Shown here: positions 1-6,031 of the stretch, in pieces
Layout of the letters: every line of letters begins with the position of its first letter
Position numbering within the stretch: the first letter of the stretch is position 1
DNA from: Dehalococcoidia bacterium
Lineage (GTDB): Bacteria; Chloroflexota; Dehalococcoidia; GIF9; AB-539-J10
Length of the DNA: 7,348 nucleotides
Reading direction: 5' to 3'
Assembly (NCBI GenBank): GCA_030669525.1
Contig: DAOVDO010000044.1
Span: 1-7,348, forward strand
The notes under the pieces: model-generated
What the model was told of the DNA's origin: nothing
Databases searched by the model: none
What the model saw: the letters and a program-made list of their open reading frames with translations, nothing else
Made by a program: the position numbers and the translations under genes

Positions 1-1033
1 CAGCAGCGGATACGCTCTTAATGTCAATTCGCCAGCCTGTGAGTTTTGCCGCCAATCTGGCATTTTGCCCTTCTTTTCCTATAGCCAGAGATAATTGCCT
101 ATCGGGAACAATCACAGTAGCAGTATTTTCCGCCCCATTTAATTCAATACTTGCTACTTGAGCAGGGCTAAGGGCATTGGAGATGAATATCTTATGATCA
201 GCATGCCACTGTATTACATCTATTTTCTCACCATTCAGTTCGTTGATAATACTTTGCAGTCTGATACTTCGAGAGCCTAGACAGCAGCCTACAGGATCGA
301 CACCTTCCTGACAAGTTGCCACAGCTACTTTACTTCGCCGTCCAGCCTCACGTGCCACGGCTTTTACCTCCACAACACCACCGTGAATTTCAGGGATTTC
401 CAGTTCAAAAAGGCGCCGCATAAGACTCGGATGGGAGCGGGAAACTACTATTTGAGGTCCCCTTGCTCCCTGGCTTATCTCTAAGAGATAGAATCTGAGC
501 TGTTGCCCCCTATGATATCGTTCATTAGGTACTTGCTCCTCAAAAGGAAGTAGTGCTTCTGTCTTACCTAAATTAACATAGATTTGTTTGGGCTGTATAA
601 ACTGGATTATCCCACTGACAATTTCACCTTCCCTGCTGGCAAAACGCTCATAGGTTGCATGGTGCTCTGCTTCGCGTAACCGCTGTAAAACAACCTGCCT
701 CGCTGTCTGGGCCGCAATACGCCCGGCATTGCCAGGTGTAGACTCTATCTCAACTACTTCACCAACCTGGACGTTAACATTTAATTCTTGGGCTTCAGCT
801 AAACAAATTTCCTTAAGCGGTTCCGTGACCGTATCAGCCACGATTTTCCTGATATAGACCCTGATATCAGCAGCATCAGGATCAATCTTGACTGAGATAT
901 CCTGCTCGCGGTTGAAAACATCCTTTTTATATGCTGAGACAAGCGCAGTTTCCAGGATAGACAATACCACATCTTTAGATAAGTTCCTCTCAGCCGCAAG
1001 CTGAGTGATGGCTGCCATAAACTCTCTCTTCAT
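1..1033 (-). CDS. nusA: Transcription termination/antitermination factor NusA, partial (3' end beyond window)
   Basis: NusA binds RNA polymerase and nascent RNA and modulates pausing, intrinsic termination and antitermination. The window holds the first 344 codons, uninterrupted; the rest lies off the left edge. In order I see the N-terminal polymerase-binding domain (about 1-125), an S1 domain (about 135-200, beginning EGEIVSG), KH1 (about 225-285, with DPVG at 246-249 and NELNGEKID at 264-272) and KH2 (about 290-344, with [17 protein letters not shown]). The ATG at 1033 is chosen because [19 protein letters not shown] lines up without gaps with the start of Bacillus NusA; a second ATG at 1018 has a better purine-rich leader (AGAGAG) but would clip the first helix. 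KH1 is odd: the usual GxRG loop reads GSRS (253-256). The gene is first in its unit, without rimP directly before it, and is divergent from dtd. Confidence 0.96.
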   Translation of the reverse strand, partial: MKREFMAAITQLAAERNLSKDVVLSILETALVSAYKKDVFNREQDISVKIDPDAADIRVYIRKIVADTVTEPLKEICLAEAQELNVNVQVGEVVEIESTPGNAGRIAAQTARQVVLQRLREAEHHATYERFASREGEIVSGIIQFIQPKQIYVNLGKTEALLPFEEQVPNERYHRGQQLRFYLLEISQGARGPQIVVSRSHPSLMRRLFELEIPEIHGGVVEVKAVAREAGRRSKVAVATCQEGVDPVGCCLGSRSIRLQSIINELNGEKIDVIQWHADHKIFISNALSPAQVASIELNGAENTATVIVPDRQLSLAIGKEGQNARLAAKLTGWRIDIKSVSAA

Positions 1034-1061
1034 TTGTTTCTTATCTCAATATAAACTTAAC

Positions 1062-1085
1062 AAAAAAGTGGGTTTTTGCCCACTT
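1062..1085 (-). terminator. Terminator-like hairpin in the nusA leader (candidate attenuator)
   Basis: Read on the minus strand, AAGTGGG (1085-1079) pairs perfectly with CCCACTT (1072-1066) around a six-base CAAAAA loop. The 3' arm runs directly into a block of six T (1067-1062). That is the layout of an intrinsic terminator pointing toward nusA, and it ends 28 bases before the nusA ATG. No minus-strand gene lies upstream in the spacer, so it would sit inside the nusA leader and could act as an attenuator. The reverse orientation lacks a compact U-run. The structure is seen; the function is inferred. Confidence 0.55.
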
Positions 1086-1112
1086 AATTAAATATTATTC
1101 TTTTAATTTTCT

Positions 1113-1141
1113 AATCTAACATGATTTAATTAAAAATGCAA
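1113..1141 (-). promoter_or_regulatory. Putative nusA promoter
   Basis: On the minus strand a -35-like TTGCAT (1141-1136) is followed after 17 bases by TAGATT (1118-1113, four of six matches to TATAAT). An extended -10 TG lies one base upstream of it. Transcription would start near 1106, giving a leader of about 73 bases that contains the hairpin at 1085-1062. The region is very AT-rich, so chance matches are likely. Confidence 0.4.
1122..1130 (+). promoter_or_regulatory. Putative extended -10 promoter for dtd
   Basis: TG-A-TTTAAT (1122-1130) matches an extended -10 element, with TTTAAT agreeing with TATAAT at five of six bases. The -35 region (1102-1107) is poor. A start about seven bases downstream, near 1137, would leave only a few bases before the dtd ATG at 1144, consistent with the lack of a Shine-Dalgarno sequence there. 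It overlaps the nusA promoter on the other strand. Confidence 0.35.
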
Positions 1142-1143
1142 AA

Positions 1144-1590
1144 ATGAAAGCGTTAGTTCAACGAGTTACCAGTGCTTCAGTAACCATCAATAACAGAGTA
1201 GAGGGCAGAATTGGCCCAGGGCTGGTAGTTTTTCTTGGCATCGCCAAATGCGATTCACAAAAAGACGCCTGCTACTTGGCAGATAAGGTAGTTAACTTAC
1301 GCATTTTTTCTAACGACGCAGGTAAATTTGCCCTCTCTGCGCTTGAAACAAAAAGAGAAATTCTGATAGTCAGTCAGTTCACCCTTTTGGCAGATTCACG
1401 CAAGGGGAGACGTCCCAGCTTCACCGAAGCAGCTCCACCAGATACAGCTAAAAAATTATATAACTCTTTTGTGAACCAAGTTCGCTCCAGTGGCCTGAAA
1501 ACAGCAACGGGGGCTTTTCAAGAACACATGCTGGTTGAGATACAAAACGATGGACCGGTCACATTAATGCTGGAAAGTAAAAGCAAATAA
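1144..1590 (+). CDS. dtd: D-aminoacyl-tRNA deacylase
   Basis: Dtd is a cytosolic homodimeric enzyme that hydrolyses D-amino acids (and glycine mischarged on tRNA-Ala) from tRNA, keeping them out of protein synthesis. The 148-residue product has the usual family length and begins with the characteristic MKALVQRVTSASV. Both active-site signatures are intact: SQFTLLAD (77-84) and NDGPVT (135-140), the latter carrying the Gly-cisPro dipeptide that enforces chirality. The fold is complete, with no frameshift. There is no Shine-Dalgarno sequence before the ATG, only an A-rich run, so a very short or leaderless transcript is possible. It is divergent from nusA and ends 55 bases before the Fur-family start. 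That gene has a promoter of its own, so dtd need not be functionally tied to the metal operon. Confidence 0.96.
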   Translation: MKALVQRVTSASVTINNRVEGRIGPGLVVFLGIAKCDSQKDACYLADKVVNLRIFSNDAGKFALSALETKREILIVSQFTLLADSRKGRRPSFTEAAPPDTAKKLYNSFVNQVRSSGLKTATGAFQEHMLVEIQNDGPVTLMLESKSK

Positions 1591-1596
1591 TTGCAT

Positions 1597-1612
1597 CAGC
1601 AACCGCTTGCAA
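1597..1612. promoter_or_regulatory. Candidate Fur/Zur-type operator at the regulator's own promoter
   Basis: The segment contains GCAAC-CGC-TTGCAA, an imperfect inverted repeat (GCAA-N4-TTGC, 1599-1610). It matches the site at 2085-2100 at 11 of 16 positions, with identical GCAAC and TTGCAA blocks at identical spacing. Its right half is the proposed -35 hexamer of the regulator promoter, where a bound repressor would block RNA polymerase. The motif is seen; operator function is inferred. Confidence 0.5.
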
Positions 1613-1635
1613 CAATTCCGTCGACCTGTTATAAT
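1607..1635 (+). promoter_or_regulatory. Promoter of the Fur-family gene
   Basis: TTGCAA (1607-1612, four of six matches to TTGACA) is followed after exactly 17 bases by a perfect TATAAT (1630-1635). A TG one base upstream gives an extended -10. The expected start near 1642 is only about four bases before the ATG at 1646, so the transcript would be nearly leaderless. This is the best promoter match I found in the window. It also argues against translation starting at the upstream TTG at 1607. Confidence 0.65.
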
Positions 1636-1645
1636 CCCGTTTCCA

Positions 1646-2065
1646 ATGCTCTGCTACGAAATCCTGAGAGAAAAAGGTCATCGCCTGACTCCGCAGCGAT
1701 TGTTAATTCTTAAAATCATCTATAATGCAAATAGCCACATCAGCGCTGAAGAGATCTACGAAAAGCTACATGCTTGCTATCCTTACACTAACATCTCCAC
1801 CGTCTATCGCACCCTGGAGTTATTGAAGGAATTAGACCTAGTAAACGAAACCGACTTCGGCGATGGACGTGCCCGCTATCATAACGCCAAGAAGGGACAT
1901 CACCACCACCTGGTTTGCCGCAGATGCAACAAGCTAACGGACCTGGATGAATCCGTGCTGTATCCATTAAAGGAAACACTGCTTCATGACTATGGTTTTG
2001 AAGCTGATCTGAGACACTTAGCCATTTCAGGAGAATGTAAAGATTGCCGTGAGAGCAGGGACTAA
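1646..2065 (+). CDS. Fur-family metal-responsive transcriptional repressor (probably Zur-like)
   Basis: Fur-family dimers bind palindromic operators when loaded with their metal and repress metal uptake genes. From the ATG at 1646 the product is 139 residues, the usual size. It begins with the winged-helix DNA-binding domain (LTPQR at 14-18; recognition helix ISTVYRTLELL around 50-60). The dimerisation/metal domain follows, with HHHH (85-88) and two CxxC pairs (C91/C94 and C131/C134), the four-cysteine structural zinc site. H124 in the GFEADLRHL stretch is a usual metal ligand. An in-frame TTG at 1607 would add 13 residues, but it lies in the -35 box of a strong promoter. No Shine-Dalgarno precedes 1646. 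Its location before a cluster A-I importer favours Zur; Fur, Mur or PerR specificity cannot be excluded from sequence alone. Confidence 0.93.
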   Translation: MLCYEILREKGHRLTPQRLLILKIIYNANSHISAEEIYEKLHACYPYTNISTVYRTLELLKELDLVNETDFGDGRARYHNAKKGHHHHLVCRRCNKLTDLDESVLYPLKETLLHDYGFEADLRHLAISGECKDCRESRD

Positions 2066-2084
2066 ATTTTTTTGTGCCAAGTTA

Positions 2085-2100
2085 TTGCAACTAATTGCAA
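2085..2100. promoter_or_regulatory. Candidate operator upstream of the metal-binding lipoprotein gene
   Basis: TTGCAACTAATTGCAA is a 16-base palindrome with seven of eight pairs complementary. It ends 30 bases before the binding-protein start and lies in the 65-base gap between the regulator and importer genes. It shares GCAAC-N3-TTGCAA with the site at 1597-1612. A Fur/Zur-type repressor is the obvious candidate ligand (inference). I could not define a convincing separate promoter beside it. Confidence 0.55.
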
Positions 2101-2115
2101 AAAGGTCAACAATGA

Positions 2116-2121
2116 AAGGAG
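2116..2121 (+). promoter_or_regulatory. Shine-Dalgarno site of the binding-protein gene
   Basis: AAGGAG lies nine bases before the ATG at 2131. It is the clearest ribosome binding site in the window and fixes that start. It contrasts with the regulator and dtd genes, which have none. Confidence 0.8.
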
Positions 2122-2130
2122 AAAATCACG

Positions 2131-2976
2131 ATGAAAAGATTCTTGCTGCAGATCATGTCAATATTACTTTTAGGAGTACTCCTTACACCAATATCCTGTG
2201 CCCGCCCAGTAGCTGATATCATGACTGGAAGCTCACTCATAGCTGATATCACACAGGATATAGCTAATGGTAAACTGGAGGTGCATAACCTTATACCCCC
2301 AGGGATGTGCCCCGGACATTACGATGTAAAGCCCAGTGATGTTGAGATGCTAGCCAGCAGTAAAGCCCTCATTATCCACAACTGGCAGCAGGACAAGGCA
2401 AACATAACAGGACTTATCAAAGCAGCCGATAATGCCAATCTTATCATTGAAATTATTGACATCCCTGATGCCCCAATGATACCCGGAGTCCAGGCTGAAG
2501 CCACTGGTAAAATCGCCCAGACGCTTAGTGAGATAGACCCGGCAAACTCAGCACATTACCAGGAGAGAGCCAATGAAAGAACACAAGCTGTTCTGGCTAA
2601 GGGCGAAGAAATAGAAAACAGATTGCTTGAGGCAGAAGTAGACGGTGTAAAAGTTATCTGTTCCAAAATGCAGGCGGAATTTATAAACTGGGCTGGATTT
2701 GACGTTGTAGCTACCTATGGTCGCCCCGAAGAACTGAGTGTAGCAGAAATGGAACAATTGATAACTCAAGCCAGACAAGCTGGTGTAGCTCTGGTTATAG
2801 ATAATCTGCAAAGCGGCGGAACTGCGACAAGCGAGACCATGGCACAGGATATTGGGGCTATACAGGTAATCATAACCAATTTTCCTGGTGGCTTTAAAGG
2901 AACCGAGACCTGGGAGAAGGCGATAGACAAGAATGTTGATTTGTTACTCCAGGCCCTGGCTGAGTGGAGACAATAA
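2131..2976 (+). CDS. Metal ABC transporter substrate-binding lipoprotein, cluster A-I (ZnuA/TroA-like, divergent)
   Basis: This is the extracytoplasmic metal receptor of the importer formed with the next two genes. The 281-residue product starts with a signal segment (MKR, then hydrophobic 4-20) and a lipobox-like PISC with C23 as the likely lipidated residue; the Pro at -3 is unusual. The first TroA lobe is recognisable from GSSLIADITQDIANGKLEVHNL through PPGMCPGHYDVKPSDVEML (57-74), then a helix with LSEIDP (132-137) and a second lobe containing ATYGRPEELS (194-203). H63 sits where the first family metal-ligand His is expected. The usual DPHxW histidine is not seen (IPGVQAEAT instead). The usual SHxxF reads CSKMQAEF (177-184), so Cys/Met stand where His is expected. 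Histidine-rich loops are absent. It may belong to a subfamily for a softer or different metal. Membership of the family is secure; zinc specificity is not. Confidence 0.85.
   Translation: MKRFLLQIMSILLLGVLLTPISCARPVADIMTGSSLIADITQDIANGKLEVHNLIPPGMCPGHYDVKPSDVEMLASSKALIIHNWQQDKANITGLIKAADNANLIIEIIDIPDAPMIPGVQAEATGKIAQTLSEIDPANSAHYQERANERTQAVLAKGEEIENRLLEAEVDGVKVICSKMQAEFINWAGFDVVATYGRPEELSVAEMEQLITQARQAGVALVIDNLQSGGTATSETMAQDIGAIQVIITNFPGGFKGTETWEKAIDKNVDLLLQALAEWRQ
2966..2970 (+). promoter_or_regulatory. Shine-Dalgarno site deciding the ATPase start
   Basis: GGAGA lies within the last codons of the binding-protein gene, seven bases before the ATG at 2978. It supports that start over the in-frame ATG at 2933 and points to translational coupling, since the upstream stop (2974-2976) is one base from the start codon. 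Confidence 0.7.
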
Positions 2977-2977
2977 C

Positions 2978-3727
2978 ATGGATAACGAGGTTATCAACAT
3001 CAAGGATGCCGTTGTCTCCTACCGGGAAGATGTAGCCCTGCAGGGTGTATCCCTGAAGGTGAAGCAAGGGGAGTTCATCGGTATCATTGGTCCCAATGGC
3101 GCTGGTAAAACCACTTTACTCACCGTAATCAATGGTTTAGGCAAACTGGTTCAAGGTGAAGCCTGGGTGTTAGGCATACCTGTGAATGGAAGCAACGGCA
3201 TCAAACTGAGAAAGCGAATAGGCTATGTGGCGCAGGTTGAGAATATTGACCCCCGATTGCCCATCAATGTAAGGGAGACCGTAATGGTAGGCCGTTATGG
3301 TCGTCTGGGGCTATTCCACCAGCCAACGAAAACCCACTGGGAAATTGTAGACAGAGCACTGGATATGGTTGGCATAGCCCATCTATCGCAGCGTCCTATA
3401 GGGCATCTATCTGGAGGTGAATATCAAAGAGCAGCTATCGCCAGGGCACTGGTACAGCAGCCCGATATATTCCTCCTTGACGAGCCCACGGCTGCTATCG
3501 ATGAGAGAGCTCAATGGGAAATCTTAAAGCTCATACAGTCCATACACAACAAGCAACACATGACCACCATGTTCGTCACTCATGACCTCAGACAACTGCC
3601 TTCTATTTGCCAGCGGCTGATTCTGATGAAAGAAGGTAAAATCTTCCAGCAAGGAAGCCCCAAATCAATGCTCAGAAAGGATATTTTGAATCAACTTTAC
3701 GGAGCTCCTATCCCAGTTCCAATTTAG
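2978..3727 (+). CDS. znuC: Metal ABC transporter ATP-binding protein (ZnuC-like)
   Basis: This is the cytoplasmic ATPase that powers metal import through the membrane protein encoded next. The 249-residue product shows every ABC motif in order: Walker A GPNGAGKT (38-45), Q-loop glutamine (Q86, in VAQVENID), signature LSGGE (144-148), Walker B with catalytic glutamate IFLLDEP (164-170), D-loop region (IDER, 174-177) and switch histidine (H202, in VTHD). The NIDPRLPINVRETVMVGRYG stretch is typical of the zinc/manganese ABC subfamily (ZnuC/MntB/TroB). An upstream in-frame ATG at 2933 would add 15 residues that resemble nothing in the family. The spacing of one base after the binding-protein stop indicates a single operon. 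Confidence 0.94.
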   Translation: MDNEVINIKDAVVSYREDVALQGVSLKVKQGEFIGIIGPNGAGKTTLLTVINGLGKLVQGEAWVLGIPVNGSNGIKLRKRIGYVAQVENIDPRLPINVRETVMVGRYGRLGLFHQPTKTHWEIVDRALDMVGIAHLSQRPIGHLSGGEYQRAAIARALVQQPDIFLLDEPTAAIDERAQWEILKLIQSIHNKQHMTTMFVTHDLRQLPSICQRLILMKEGKIFQQGSPKSMLRKDILNQLYGAPIPVPI

Positions 3728-3754
3728 ACCACTCGCAGCTAACAGCAAAGAACC

Positions 3755-4594
3755 ATGGATTTTTCTGTACTACAGTACCAATTTATGCAAAATGCCATCC
3801 TTGCCGGGTTATGTGGTGGTATAACCTGTTCCATTATTGGTGTCTTTGTGGTTACCATGCATCTCTCTTTCATCGGGGTATGTATCGCCCACGCTGCCTT
3901 TGCTGGGGCTCTCCTTGGCATATGGTTGGGATTTAACCCCCTCGCTGGTGCTTTAGCTTTCAGCCTGGCTTCAGCAGCCGTCATTGGACCTATGGCTGAC
4001 CGCGGAGAATTAAACCTCGATACTTCAATTGGCATCGTCTTCTCCCTTATGCTGGGACTGGCCTTCCTGTTTCTGGGTATGATGCCAGGTTCTCGAACCG
4101 AAGCCCTGAACCTATTCTGGGGAAGTATCCTTACCACCACCAGACAGGATTTGATTTTCCTGCTTGTAGTAACAGGTATAATAATCGCACTGATAGCTAC
4201 CTTCTATAAGGAAATCCAGTCGGTAATTTGCCACCGACAGGTAGCCATGGCAGTAGGTATCCCCGCTACCCTAATTTTTTATGGTCTGCTACTTGTTACC
4301 GGGCTAACCATTACTGCCTCAATGCGGAGCATCGGCGGCTTGCTCATCTATAGCCTGATATTAAATCCCGCAGCAGCAGCATATCAACTTACTTACAGCT
4401 TAAAACGAATGCTATTAATCGCCTCCGCCTTTGGCGTTATTTCATGTTGGGCAGGACTGGCAGCCTCTTACTTCCTGGATATTCCCTCAGGAGCGTCTAT
4501 CGTGATAACATCTTCCATTATATTCGGCCTGGCAACAGCATTTTCTCCCAAGAGAAAGATAAAAAGATGGCAACAAATTCAACTAACAAGTTAG
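3755..4594 (+). CDS. znuB: Metal ABC transporter permease, ABC-3 family (ZnuB-like)
   Basis: This is the integral membrane subunit through which the metal passes. The 279-residue product is almost wholly hydrophobic, with about eight membrane segments by eye (roughly 12-34, 38-60, 63-80, 91-111, 132-150, 171-205 as one or two, 218-240 and 247-264). It ends in a basic cytoplasmic tail (KRKIKRW). Family landmarks are the HLSFIGVCIAHAAFAGALLG stretch (36-55) and the SIGGLLIYSLILNPAAAAY stretch (192-210). It starts 27 bases after the ATPase gene; that gap holds only a weak AAAG before the ATG. Its last 28 bases overlap the methyltransferase start in another frame. It presumably works as a dimer with two ATPase subunits. 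Confidence 0.93.
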   Translation: MDFSVLQYQFMQNAILAGLCGGITCSIIGVFVVTMHLSFIGVCIAHAAFAGALLGIWLGFNPLAGALAFSLASAAVIGPMADRGELNLDTSIGIVFSLMLGLAFLFLGMMPGSRTEALNLFWGSILTTTRQDLIFLLVVTGIIIALIATFYKEIQSVICHRQVAMAVGIPATLIFYGLLLVTGLTITASMRSIGGLLIYSLILNPAAAAYQLTYSLKRMLLIASAFGVISCWAGLAASYFLDIPSGASIVITSSIIFGLATAFSPKRKIKRWQQIQLTS

Positions 4595-5205
4595 ATAAGC
4601 AACGTCAACACTACTTCGACCAGCTGGCTTCAAATTGGGACAGCGAGCTCACTCCAGAGAGTGTGGAGTGCCTCAGTAATATCATTAACGAACTTAATAT
4701 CCATTCTGGGAGCCGCGTGCTCGATATTGGGAGCGGCACAGGCATCCTACTCCCCTTTTTAGTCCAGGCGGTAGGAGGAGGTGGAGGAATCATAGCCCTG
4801 GACTTCTCGGCAAAGATGTTGTACCAGGCTAAAGCTAAAGGATTCCTGCCTCTTGTGGCTTTTATTCAAGCTGATGTTGCAGCCCTCCCTTTACCCAACC
4901 AATTCGCCGATTTAGCTTTATGCTACAGCGCTTTCCCCCACTTTGGAGACAAATTAAAGTCACTCAAAGAAATAGCCCGGGTGATTAAAAGCAACGGCCG
5001 GTTAGTCATCTGTCATACCGCAAGCAGAAACACAATTAATCAACTACACAAATCCATTGGCGGAATAATTACTAACGACATTCTACCAGATGAATCGCAA
5101 CTGAGAGAACTGATGAAGCATGTTGGTTTCACAATAGTCCACCTGGAAGATACTCCAAAACGCTATCTAGTCATCGCCAGGAAGATTAGCAAAGCTCTAG
5201 ATTAA
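4567..5205 (+). CDS. Class I SAM-dependent methyltransferase in the metal-uptake operon
   Basis: This is a cytosolic Rossmann-fold methyltransferase of unknown substrate. The 212-residue product carries motif I VLDIGSGTGI (51-60), an acidic ribose-binding residue after the second strand (D79, in IIALDFS), QADVAALPLP (101-110) as motif II/III, and the typical EIARVIKSNGRLVI strand (135-148). The C-terminal part has an HTASRNTINQLHKSIGG stretch (150-166) followed by DILPDESQLRELMKHVGF, which probably shapes the substrate site. It resembles the broad UbiE/Methyltransf_11 group rather than any enzyme I can name. A run of five glycines (70-74) precedes strand two. The ATG at 4567 is chosen because it starts just before the N-terminal helix; an in-frame ATG at 4444 would overlap the permease by 151 bases. 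The 28-base overlap implies coupled expression with the importer. It also overlaps the nadC 3' end by 20 bases, tail to tail. Confidence 0.88.
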   Translation: MATNSTNKLDKQRQHYFDQLASNWDSELTPESVECLSNIINELNIHSGSRVLDIGSGTGILLPFLVQAVGGGGGIIALDFSAKMLYQAKAKGFLPLVAFIQADVAALPLPNQFADLALCYSAFPHFGDKLKSLKEIARVIKSNGRLVICHTASRNTINQLHKSIGGIITNDILPDESQLRELMKHVGFTIVHLEDTPKRYLVIARKISKALD

Positions 5206-6031
5206 TATCCAAAGCCTTAACCGAATGTGTGAGGGCACCAACCGATATAATATCAACCCCAGTTTCAGCAACCGCCCGAACATTATCCAATGTAATTCCT
5301 CCCGAGGCTTCAATTAACACACGTCCATGGATAATGTTAACTGTTGTGCGCATATCCTCCAGATTCATATTATCAAGCATAATAATATCTACCTCGGATT
5401 CAGCAGCTTCCAGAGCTTCTTGCACAGTTTTTACCTCCACTTCCACACTTAGCAACTTTGAGGTATTTCTCTGCACCTTTGCCACAATGTCTCTTAGATT
5501 CAATCCACGGCTGCGAAGTGCTAGTATATGATTATCCTTAACGAGTATGGCATCTCCCAGATTCATGCGATGACTCTCCCCACCACCAACCCGAACAGCA
5601 TATTTCTCCAGTACCCTTAAACCAGGCGTCGTCTTTCTGGTATCGGTAATGCGTACTGGCAACCCCTTGACCGCTTCCACATAGTGATTTGTCTGCGAAG
5701 CGATACCACTGAGCCTCTGCAGGAAGTTCAGCACCACCCTCTCCGCTTTGAGAATACTGGCTATTTTACCTTCCACCTTGGCGATTACATCTCCTGCCTT
5801 AACACTGGATCCGTCTTCAAGCGATACATCTATTTTTAGCTCCGTGTCTACCTTGTGAAATACCTTCTCGGCCACATCAATCCCGGCTAAAATGCCCTTA
5901 TCCTTTGCTATGATGGAGGCGACACCTTGCTGGTCATCCGAGATTAAAGCCTGGGTAGTAACATCACCCTGGCCAAGATCCTCGGCTAAAGCACGGATAA
6001 CTATTTCTTCAATCTGAGCATCAACTAGCAT
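5186..6031 (-). CDS. nadC: Nicotinate-nucleotide pyrophosphorylase (quinolinate phosphoribosyltransferase)
   Basis: NadC converts quinolinate and PRPP to nicotinate mononucleotide, CO2 and pyrophosphate, the entry to the shared NAD pathway. The 281-residue product has the expected length and all main signatures: EDLGQGDVTT (17-26), LNFLQRLSGIASQT (101-114), the TRKTTPGLR substrate loop (131-139), GGGESHRMNLGDAILVKDNHI (149-169), VEVEV (196-200), IIMLDN (216-221) and the EASGGI phosphate loop (241-246). The ATG at 6031 gives the standard family N-terminus (MLVDAQIEEIV); the frame stays open upstream to 6118, but that extension is nadB coding sequence in another frame. It overlaps the end of nadB by 11 bases, indicating translational coupling. 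No intrinsic terminator is visible past its stop, which lies inside the methyltransferase gene. Confidence 0.96.
   Translation of the reverse strand: MLVDAQIEEIVIRALAEDLGQGDVTTQALISDDQQGVASIIAKDKGILAGIDVAEKVFHKVDTELKIDVSLEDGSSVKAGDVIAKVEGKIASILKAERVVLNFLQRLSGIASQTNHYVEAVKGLPVRITDTRKTTPGLRVLEKYAVRVGGGESHRMNLGDAILVKDNHILALRSRGLNLRDIVAKVQRNTSKLLSVEVEVKTVQEALEAAESEVDIIMLDNMNLEDMRTTVNIIHGRVLIEASGGITLDNVRAVAETGVDIISVGALTHSVKALDINLELC

Noticed and set aside
1607..1645. TTG-initiated N-terminal extension of the Fur-family protein
   Set aside because: The TTG is the -35 hexamer of a strong promoter, there is no Shine-Dalgarno before it, and the 13 added residues do not resemble Fur N-termini.
2067..2073. 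Run of seven T just after the Fur-family stop as a terminator
   Set aside because: I could not find a stable GC-containing stem directly before it, so it does not qualify as an intrinsic terminator.
2933..2977. Earlier ATG for the ATPase
   Set aside because: It would overlap the binding-protein gene by 44 bases and add unrelated residues; the ATG at 2978 has a well-spaced GGAGA.
3739..4140. 133-residue open frame antisense to the permease gene
   Set aside because: The composition is a basic/proline-rich shadow of a hydrophobic gene, with no start signal or recognisable domain.
4444..4566. Earlier ATG for the methyltransferase
   Set aside because: The 41 extra residues read out-of-frame permease sequence; the family domain begins after the ATG at 4567.
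4771..4786. Strong purine-rich Shine-Dalgarno-like run (AGGAGGAGGTGGAGG) inside the methyltransferase gene
   Set aside because: It encodes the five-glycine stretch, and no start codon follows at a usable distance. It might cause ribosome pausing, but nothing supports an internal gene.
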